Of a DNA stretch of 64,000 nucleotides, positions 57,959 to 64,000 are shown one piece after another. Source of the DNA: a virus. Made by a program: the position numbers and the translations under genes. Location of the stretch: the IMG/VR virus record IMGVR_UViG_3300042340_000379, positions 62,001-126,000 of that record; one strand, written 5' to 3'. The notes beneath the pieces are model-generated. The model made no database searches. It worked only from the letters and a program-made list of their open reading frames with translations, and was not told where the DNA came from. How positions within the stretch are numbered: position 1 is the stretch's first letter; every line of letters begins with the position of its first letter.

Positions 57959-58759
57959 TTAGATTGCGACTACATCTAGCTGATAGGAAAGCCTGACTAA
58001 GTTAATAGGGTTAAAAACCTGCAGATAAACCGCATCATCCTGCTCTACGCCAACAGCGCCAACAGAGTAAGTCTGTCTACCTACCTGAGTGAGCGTATTC
58101 ATTGGGGTGAGGTAAGAAAACTCTTCTCCATTACGAGCGAGCCGAAGTCCCGCCGATCGGTTGACAGAGTTAGTCTCCCACTGCGGTAGGATATGAAACT
58201 TTGTAACTCGAAACTTAAACGGAGCGCTGAGAAACAAAGGAAAAGATTGACTTGGAATTGATAGAGGAGGTTGGCCTAAAAGCGCCATCAAATCACTCAA
58301 ATTTTCAGGTGATAAAATTGACGGGTTACTAGTGCTGACTGGAACTGTGCCAGTAAATGAGTGGGTAAGCGCAGACTTTAGAGTATCAGGACGAATAAAT
58401 CCTGCCTGATCATCTAATCGAGTAAGTTGGTTGCTCCCCTCGGTACAAGAGACAAGCGGATATGTTACGTCATTAATTACTAAATCGCCAACACCGCTCG
58501 CGCTAGCCTGAGTAGTAATTTCGAGGTAGTTTTCTGTTATAGAAAGAACTGTAGGAGTATTTGAAACCCCGGTATAAGCAAGCACTTCCTCACCATCGAT
58601 ATAAAGAGCGGCTTCATCGCCAATCTCTATAGGCTCATAAAGAAAGTTGCTAAAAGCTGCATTGTCGTGGGTGTGACTGTTATATTTCTGAAAGGCTCTA
58701 CGAGTAGAGTCTCCTCCATACCCAGTGGTTGAAGAACCTAAAAAGACTTTTGGCTTCAT
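57959..58759 (-). CDS. Virion structural-type protein
   Basis: 266 residues. Opens MKPKVFLGSSTTGYGGDSTR, then strand-rich sequence and a Ser/Thr-rich middle (THSFTGTVPVSTSNPSILSP); the C-terminal half is beta-sandwich-like (FKFRVTKFHILPQW ... YSVGAVGVEQDDAVYLQVFN), as in carbohydrate-binding fibre domains. No precise family. Confidence 0.6.
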   Translation of the reverse strand: MKPKVFLGSSTTGYGGDSTRRAFQKYNSHTHDNAAFSNFLYEPIEIGDEAALYIDGEEVLAYTGVSNTPTVLSITENYLEITTQASASGVGDLVINDVTYPLVSCTEGSNQLTRLDDQAGFIRPDTLKSALTHSFTGTVPVSTSNPSILSPENLSDLMALLGQPPLSIPSQSFPLFLSAPFKFRVTKFHILPQWETNSVNRSAGLRLARNGEEFSYLTPMNTLTQVGRQTYSVGAVGVEQDDAVYLQVFNPINLVRLSYQLDVVAI

Positions 58760-58760
58760 A

Positions 58761-59195
58761 TTAAAATTCTCGAATGGTTAGGTCACCCGGCTTAAAGCTT
58801 TGAGGACTCTCTTTGCTAATGGCAAGACTAGTTTCTAAAGAAGACCAGTACATTAGATAGCCTTCTACTCGCTCTGTCCAAATAGCTATATGAGTTGCAA
58901 GCCACGAACTGGTGTCTGTGGGATACGGAAGAATGATCTCAAGAGTGTTATAAATCAAAGCGTGCTGAGTCTCTCCTGAAGATATAGTTGGAGGAACTTT
59001 TACCCAGCTTGGAATCTTTACTCGAGAGCCCAAAACTCGCAAAGTACCAATCTCAGCATCTTCTGCTAATGGAAAGCTAGAGCTAGCCGTATTTGATAGC
59101 AGCTCTAGCCACCAACAACAAGGAGTCTCTAAAGGCTGTTCCTTAAAAAGGTGGTCTAGGATTTTACTTTCTAGAGTGGCTGATTTTCCAGACAT
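58761..59195 (-). CDS. Small tail-associated protein
   Basis: 144 residues. The pattern KILDHLFKEQPLE, WWLELLSNTASSSF, WVKVPPTISSG and LIYNTLEIILPYPTD with a final FKPGDLTIREF matches the short tail/fibre proteins common in cyanophages and other phages (segment ...GDxxxFxxGxLxI at the end). Function unknown. Stop is one base before the neighbour start. Confidence 0.6.
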   Translation of the reverse strand: MSGKSATLESKILDHLFKEQPLETPCCWWLELLSNTASSSFPLAEDAEIGTLRVLGSRVKIPSWVKVPPTISSGETQHALIYNTLEIILPYPTDTSSWLATHIAIWTERVEGYLMYWSSLETSLAISKESPQSFKPGDLTIREF

Positions 59196-59578
59196 TAAAG
59201 AGGAGCCGTGTACGAAAAACTAAGAATCGCCAAACTCTGATTCTGAAGAATTAGAGCGTCTTCAGTTTCAATCTCCCAGTCTGCTCCAGAATCTGGGCCA
59301 CCCATAGTGCCTTTAAGAATCAGAATTGAAGTACCAGCTTCTAAAATTCGCCAAGCTACACCCTCTCCAGTAGCTAAAACAATTGTAGGAGCAATGGTTG
59401 TTGCCACAATAGTGCCGTTTGTCGGAGTATTAAAAGCTGGAGAACCTAGCGTAAACTCTGCCAGCTTTGTGCCAGTAAAATTTGTCGTGCCCCAAACTTG
59501 AAGAGCAGCTCCAGCAGAGCGGGTTCTAACTAATGAACAAATGTCGTTTCTAACAGTCGGCCCGAACAGAAAGGCCAT
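59195..59578 (-). CDS. Small structural-type protein
   Basis: 127 residues, beta-rich: LVRTRSAGAALQVWGTTNFT, ILEAGTSILILKGTMGG and SLAILSFSYTAPL. The shape of a small tail or fibre domain; not assigned. One-base overlap with the next gene downstream. Confidence 0.55.
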   Translation of the reverse strand: MAFLFGPTVRNDICSLVRTRSAGAALQVWGTTNFTGTKLAEFTLGSPAFNTPTNGTIVATTIAPTIVLATGEGVAWRILEAGTSILILKGTMGGPDSGADWEIETEDALILQNQSLAILSFSYTAPL

Positions 59579-59595
59579 AGGAAAATATCTCTAGT

Positions 59596-59618
59596 TACTA
59601 ATTAGAGATTAGTAATTC
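59596..59618. repeat. Inverted repeat between tail genes
   Basis: TTACTAAT (about 59596-59603) and ATTAGTAA (59609-59616), loop TAGAG. It lies between the stop of the 716-residue gene and the start of the 127-residue gene on minus. There is a weak T-tract (TATTTT) on the minus side, so it may be a partial terminator within the operon. Confidence 0.5.
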
Positions 59619-59636
59619 CATATAGGGAGCTTGTAG

Positions 59637-61787
59637 TCAATCTGTCTCGACTGTTTGATAAGTGCAGATAGTCAGACTAATTCCATAAGGAATTAACCCT
59701 ACCACTTTTCTAAAAACAGGGGGGCTGCTAATTTTTACCTGGGCTGACAAATTGGAGAGGGGAAGAAGGGCAAACGGTGAGTCAGCTGTTATATCTAGAT
59801 GACTCTCAACAGTAAAGTCTGAAGAGGCATCTAAATAATAAGAGAACCCCGGTATAGGCCGAATAACATCTTGGGTCAGGTCACCTTCCCCATCAACTGC
59901 GCGAGTTAGCTCTTGGTAAAATAAATTGTTGACTTCGTTAGGTCGAATAGGATTAAATTGTTTCTCTGTGTAGTCTAAATTGTAATCAAAGTGGTCATAT
60001 AGAATTGGATAGTCCCAAACGTCAACATGCTTATAGCGCAAATTTAAATAAGCATCAGTCGTAGGTTCATCAGCAGATATAAGATCGCTAGCTAACTGGT
60101 CAGAACGGTCAGCCGACAAAAGCAGATGGTCTTCCTGGTAAAACTCAAAGTCTCGCAATCCCCAGTGGTCGGCCTTTTCTGAGAAATCTGTTAGCTTTTT
60201 ACTTCTAATAATCCAAGAAGACCAATATTGGTCTGAGCAAAATAGGGGCTTTTCAAAATAAGCTTGAAGATAGTGAGCTTGAAGGCGATCAACCCGATTA
60301 GCATTCTGGAGCATAAAGAGCTCTAGCGCGTAATCAAAGGCTGAAGCGGCAAACATTTTAAACAGAGCGTAGAGAATACCATAGTTGGTAGATTCCTCAG
60401 AAGGCCACATTCTACCAGTCGGCCACATGTAAACCGCCCACTGGTAAAGATAATCAGTAAATGCTTCAGCTTCATAAGCGTGAAGATAGAACGTAGGCTC
60501 TGAGCATAAGCTTAAAGTTGATTCAGACCATAAGCTTAAAGATTCCTCAGCCAGATTTGATGGGTTAGATATAGATATTTCCTCATGAAGAAGAGCCGCC
60601 CACCAAAATTGGGAGAGTTGATCGCATAAAATGTGAGATTCATGATAGGCCAAACTTTTGCTTGTATCCTGCCCATACATCTGAGCCCACAAAAAACGAG
60701 TGCTCTGTATTAAACTCTCAGATATCTCATCAGATACTTGAGAAGGCCCGTCTAGAGTCAGGAATATTCGGGCAGCTGTGGCGTGAATACTGCGCTCATA
60801 ACTAATAGAAAGGATTTCTCCTAGAGCAATAGAGGCCCAAAGAGTTGAGTACTCAGATGGAACCGGGTCGTAGATCCAAGCAGATAGCTTGTCAGTGCTG
60901 GCCTGGATTAGATTTCCTATCCCTTGTAAAATTGCTCGTAGTGAATCATAAACAGTAATGTCTATGCCAACCGCAGCAGGCCTGTTTCTAAAGTACTTAA
61001 TAACTTGAACTAGAGAGTAAGCTAGAAAACTATTCTGATAAACAGAGACTTCAGCATCATTTACTTTAAGGTCATACCTATAGAATTTTTTAGGAAAACC
61101 TAGTTTATAGGAAGGCTGAAGATTACCCGCTACTCTTTCAATTAAAGAAAACGATTCGGCCATCCGAACGATTGAGAGTAGCTGAGCTCCCATCAGCTCG
61201 TGGTCTTGTTCTGCCAGAGCGTATAGAAGACCATAGCCTAAAGCTTCAGGAGACGTTGTCCTATCTGACAAAGTTAGACTTGGAATAGGTTGATTAAAAA
61301 CCTCAGCAACTAACTCGTCATTTTGATAGAAAGAAACAAAGGTAACTCCATTTTCCGGCATAAACGGAGTTAGGTTTACATTCTCAGAATAGGAAAGCTC
61401 TCTTGGTGAGCGCAAAACAAATCGGTCAAAATCATTAGAAATTCGATGTTGATCATCAATTGGGTCTAGAGAATCTGCCGTGAGTCTTTCTTGTACGGTA
61501 CCAAATTGAGAGTAAGCTGGAATCTCGATTAGATTAGGGTTCTCGATTAATTCACTCCCTGAGGCAGAGACTGTTTCCTCAAGCTGATAGGTTGCCTCCT
61601 GAATTGTACTTATAGAAACTGGGTCATCAGCCGTTAGAACATCAGAACCATAAAAAGGCTTAGAGTACTCAGTTCTTGCTACATACCTAAAAGGAGATTC
61701 TGCTTCAACCTGAAGAGCCAAAGACCCAATAGATAGACTTACCTCAAGACTTCCTGAGTAAAGATGAGTAAAGTAAGGGCTAGTCAT
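59637..61787 (-). CDS. Large tail/baseplate structural-type protein
   Basis: 716 residues, unrecognised. Strand-rich N-terminus (FTHLYSGSLEVSLSIGSLAL) and a long helical aromatic-rich middle (SAWIYDPVPSEYSTLWASIA, FWWAALLHEEISIS, QWAVYMWPTGRMWPSEE) that is unusual for a fibre. The C-terminal end is strand-rich again. Overlaps the baseplate-J gene by 8 bases, so most likely a baseplate or tail-tip component. Confidence 0.65.
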   Translation of the reverse strand: MTSPYFTHLYSGSLEVSLSIGSLALQVEAESPFRYVARTEYSKPFYGSDVLTADDPVSISTIQEATYQLEETVSASGSELIENPNLIEIPAYSQFGTVQERLTADSLDPIDDQHRISNDFDRFVLRSPRELSYSENVNLTPFMPENGVTFVSFYQNDELVAEVFNQPIPSLTLSDRTTSPEALGYGLLYALAEQDHELMGAQLLSIVRMAESFSLIERVAGNLQPSYKLGFPKKFYRYDLKVNDAEVSVYQNSFLAYSLVQVIKYFRNRPAAVGIDITVYDSLRAILQGIGNLIQASTDKLSAWIYDPVPSEYSTLWASIALGEILSISYERSIHATAARIFLTLDGPSQVSDEISESLIQSTRFLWAQMYGQDTSKSLAYHESHILCDQLSQFWWAALLHEEISISNPSNLAEESLSLWSESTLSLCSEPTFYLHAYEAEAFTDYLYQWAVYMWPTGRMWPSEESTNYGILYALFKMFAASAFDYALELFMLQNANRVDRLQAHYLQAYFEKPLFCSDQYWSSWIIRSKKLTDFSEKADHWGLRDFEFYQEDHLLLSADRSDQLASDLISADEPTTDAYLNLRYKHVDVWDYPILYDHFDYNLDYTEKQFNPIRPNEVNNLFYQELTRAVDGEGDLTQDVIRPIPGFSYYLDASSDFTVESHLDITADSPFALLPLSNLSAQVKISSPPVFRKVVGLIPYGISLTICTYQTVETD

Positions 61788-62838
61788 AACAGATTGAGAT
61801 ATCCGATAGCTGCGGAAGTTGATCAGGTCTTAGTTGGATAGGGCGAGAAGGTTTATCCATCTGAACACTTGAGACATAGGAACTAATTAGAGATCTCAAT
61901 GCTTCAGGATGGACAACTTGCCCTGGTTCAAAAGAAGAGAAGTGCATTTCTAAAGCTTGACGAATATCTAAATCTGGTGTGGTATCTGAATAAGCTTCTA
62001 CCCTTACAGCAATTTCTATGGGGCGAAGACTCGCTCTTTCAAAAGACACTGCTACGCCTAAAGGAAGAAATGGCAAAACTCTCTGGCGGAGCTGATCTTG
62101 AAACTCATCTGTCAGTGGAGAGTCTAAATCAAGATAAACTCTAACAAAGCCAGGAGCTAGCGTTGTTACCCAAGCCCGATTAACTGGGAGATAAGAACTG
62201 ATAGCGCTTTCAAGCGTTGGCCCCTGCCCGTCCTTAAACTCAGCAATCCGTTGACGGAGGGCCACGTCTGTTTCTTGAATTGTCCCGCCTGAAAGATTTC
62301 CGCAGATAGACCCGTCAGAAGCTCTTTCATATCCAACAATCGCCTTTACTTGTAAGAGGCTAGGATTATTTGTCGCATTAAGGTAAAGGGGAGTCCCAGA
62401 GGCTAAATTTGCCTCAGCTCCCTCAGCCACACTTAAAACATCTACAGTTATGTCTAAAGTTGGAGTAACAGTAATCGGGCCTTCAACAGTGATGTACTGA
62501 AGCCCTCGATTAAGCTCTGTAAGAAGTGTGCCTCTAGGTACGATTAAAGAAACATTTGCGTCAGTAGAAAAAATAACAGTACCTCTAGCCAAAGTTCCAG
62601 GCTTTCGGTAGATATTAAATTGAGCCACCGCGTAGTCGTCAAGATATGAACCTGACATTTTAGCTGGGTCTAAATTGTCTAAAGTTTCTTGAAGACGGTT
62701 ATCTTGTTCTAGAGTAACTGAAGAGGCTGAACGGACTATTGCACTTAAAACAGACCCAGGGCTCAGATCATCGGCGGGAGAGTTCGCAATAGTTAGAGCG
62801 GCTATCATAGCCTGCTGAATTTCTTCTAGAGATCTCAT
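61780..62838 (-). CDS. Baseplate J-like protein (gpJ/gp6 family)
   Basis: 352 residues, wedge component of the tail baseplate. Family signature: SPADDLSPGSVLSAIVRSAS, LDNLDPAKMSGSYLDDYA, RGTVIFSTDANVSLIVPRGT and VDVLSVAEGAEANLASGTPL; later CGNLSGGTIQETDVALRQRI and AISSYLPVNRAWVTTLAPGF; C-terminal LDIRQALEMHF. The clear baseplate J arrangement suggests a contractile or complex baseplate. Followed by the 716-residue gene. Confidence 0.9.
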   Translation of the reverse strand: MRSLEEIQQAMIAALTIANSPADDLSPGSVLSAIVRSASSVTLEQDNRLQETLDNLDPAKMSGSYLDDYAVAQFNIYRKPGTLARGTVIFSTDANVSLIVPRGTLLTELNRGLQYITVEGPITVTPTLDITVDVLSVAEGAEANLASGTPLYLNATNNPSLLQVKAIVGYERASDGSICGNLSGGTIQETDVALRQRIAEFKDGQGPTLESAISSYLPVNRAWVTTLAPGFVRVYLDLDSPLTDEFQDQLRQRVLPFLPLGVAVSFERASLRPIEIAVRVEAYSDTTPDLDIRQALEMHFSSFEPGQVVHPEALRSLISSYVSSVQMDKPSRPIQLRPDQLPQLSDISICYD

Positions 62839-63317
62839 AGCTGGTAATTAAGTAATTGAATAGCGTCCCGGCCTCGAATACGGTACTTAATCTCAAATGT
62901 AAGAGGGGAGTTCATAGAACCTTTATTCCCTGTCACATTCAAGATTTCAATCCGGCCATCTATCTCAGCCGCCTTTTTCAAGTAATTAATAATCTCATTT
63001 ACTAAAGCATCTGACTTTAACGAGGATAGCTTTGAGTAAGTCTTATTTTCAAGATTAGAATTAACAAGTCGGATGCCTGTATGAGCTCTATAGTACCGTT
63101 CATAACCTCCAGTCCCTGTGGATAGCCTCCGCATTAGAGAGGTAATAATTGACCGCGCTCCAGATGCTAAGGCAAGATCTCCTTCTGAAATACCTAACTC
63201 AAAGTTCTCGCTTTGGTAATCAATCGTAATGTCAGAGCCTAGCCAAGGCTCAACATCAGCTACCTTAAAGGGTCTCGGTGTGCCAGCAAGAGAAGTAGAG
63301 TTGCGATCGTAGAACAT
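62835..63317 (-). CDS. gp25-like baseplate protein
   Basis: 160 residues. Start MFYDRNSTSLAGTPRPFKV, then EGDLALASGARSIITSLMRR, GIRLVNSNLENKTYSKLSSL and the C-terminal FEIKYRIRGRDAIQLLNYQ. This order is that of gp25/lysozyme-like wedge proteins, which always precede baseplate J genes; four-base overlap with that gene supports it. No lysozyme catalytic residues claimed. Confidence 0.7.
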   Translation of the reverse strand: MFYDRNSTSLAGTPRPFKVADVEPWLGSDITIDYQSENFELGISEGDLALASGARSIITSLMRRLSTGTGGYERYYRAHTGIRLVNSNLENKTYSKLSSLKSDALVNEIINYLKKAAEIDGRIEILNVTGNKGSMNSPLTFEIKYRIRGRDAIQLLNYQL

Positions 63318-63854
63318 TTACGCCAAGTTTATAGCTGAAATAGCCGCGCCCATCTTACATTCTAAAGTTGATGTTGGACTGGGAACTGTCCAACATTTCT
63401 CAACTTGCTTTATAGGACTCTGATTCAAATACTGAGTAACCCTTAATCTGTACGTGCCTTCCGGAAAAGAACCTCGTACTTGAGCTTTACAGTAGCCAGG
63501 GTTTAGCTCATCATTGCCAGTTAAGATTAATCTAGAGCCATAGAAGAGTTGCCATCTGATTCCACCCTGGCGACTAGTAATGCATTGAGCGCAAAATTTA
63601 GACTCCTCGGTACCAACAAAAAATAACTGGGGAACCAAAATAGTAAATGACGGCTGGGCTAGTTTCCACCAGGTTAAAACTTTTCCAACTGAAACAGAAG
63701 AGGAGTTAGATAGTTTTACACCGTAAGTTGTGTCATTATAAGTTTGGGTAATAATTCCGAAGCTTGACTCAAATTGAACTCGTGCGCCAATAGCTAGCTT
63801 TCTAAAACTAGAAACGGTGGCGTAATCTTCTTCTTGACTTACAACAGTAATCAT
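63318..63854 (-). CDS. Hypothetical tail/baseplate protein
   Basis: 178 residues, beta-rich (RVQFESSFGIITQTYNDTTY, FTILVPQLFFVGTEESKFCA, KAQVRGSFPEGTYRLRVTQY), with cysteines in CAQCITS. ATG overlaps the upstream stop (ATGA). Not assigned; baseplate position suggests a structural role. Confidence 0.6.
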   Translation of the reverse strand: MITVVSQEEDYATVSSFRKLAIGARVQFESSFGIITQTYNDTTYGVKLSNSSSVSVGKVLTWWKLAQPSFTILVPQLFFVGTEESKFCAQCITSRQGGIRWQLFYGSRLILTGNDELNPGYCKAQVRGSFPEGTYRLRVTQYLNQSPIKQVEKCWTVPSPTSTLECKMGAAISAINLA

Positions 63855-64000
63855 AAAGTAGGTCTAGTTATAGATTGATCAGGCAAATTCTCATCTCGGT
63901 TATAAACCGGGGCGGTGATAGGAGAGGTTGAAATTCTTCCAGCAGGAGAGATACCGGCATAAGCTCCTGCTGTTCCCTGAGGTGGTGATACAACTTCTTG
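63851..64000 (-). CDS. Partial CDS at the right edge
   Basis: Open minus-strand frame from the window edge, ending YNRDENLPDQSITRPTL at a TGA that overlaps the next ATG (ATGA). 49 residues visible, Pro- and Gly-rich. The coupled stop makes it a real gene end; function unknown. Confidence 0.6.
   Translation of the reverse strand, partial: QEVVSPPQGTAGAYAGISPAGRISTSPITAPVYNRDENLPDQSITRPTL

Noticed and set aside
1-64000. Window as a prophage or host chromosome segment
   Set aside because: No host housekeeping genes, dense phage replication and tail genes throughout; the recombinase alone does not show integration.

Overview
The window looks like part of a large double-stranded DNA phage of a cyanobacterium. 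Phage: a large terminase, a baseplate J-like protein, a gp25-like protein and tail-fibre-type genes sit with a full replication and nucleotide-metabolism set, mostly in tightly overlapping genes. Cyanobacterial host: an nblA gene (23103-23309) only makes sense where there are phycobilisomes to dismantle, and the TnpB elements are of types common in cyanobacteria. Capsid and portal genes are not in the window and should lie beyond the right edge.

Layout. (1) 1-19.8 kb, plus strand: clamp-loader-like AAA+ protein (cut by the left edge), an acidic-tailed protein, SF2 helicase, thymidylate synthase, dihydrofolate reductase, DnaG-type primase, small membrane and secreted proteins, RuvC-like resolvase, M15 peptidase (endolysin candidate), RecB/Cas4-like nuclease, HU-like protein, a repeat protein, an HTH protein, class II (B12-dependent) ribonucleotide reductase and, directly after it, a divergent PduO-like cobalamin adenosyltransferase. 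(2) 19.8-24.8 kb, plus: a PAS-GGDEF-EAL cyclic-di-GMP protein, a MazG-like pyrophosphatase, nblA and small genes. (3) 24.7-34.2 kb: accessory zone with three TnpB-only IS200/IS605-type elements, a tyrosine recombinase with a zinc-ribbon tail, a convergent HTH gene, a DUF932 gene and one tRNA. (4) 34.7-36.7 kb, plus: small structural-type proteins. (5) 36.7-64 kb, almost all minus: tail fibre, a 4401-residue giant protein, terminase interrupted by an intein, and tail/baseplate genes.

How the parts fit. ThyA, DHFR, the B12-dependent reductase, its putative adenosyltransferase, MazG and a nucleoside-hydrolase-like protein form a dNTP supply module for the primase, helicase, clamp loader, resolvase and nuclease. 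NblA and the c-di-GMP protein would act on host physiology. The giant protein combines a thermonuclease domain, an HExxH site, a DEDDh exonuclease and many glycine-zipper membrane segments, and is the most unusual object here.

Two signals are not ordinary genes. First, the three TnpB elements share exact ends (TGGGT on the left flank, TCAA at the right end). Removing them on that rule restores reading frames in two interrupted phage genes and is compatible with a third. Second, a perfect 15-base palindrome, TTTGTA-N3-TACAAA, occurs four times, twice just upstream of genes. All calls come from reading the sequence; no database search was run.
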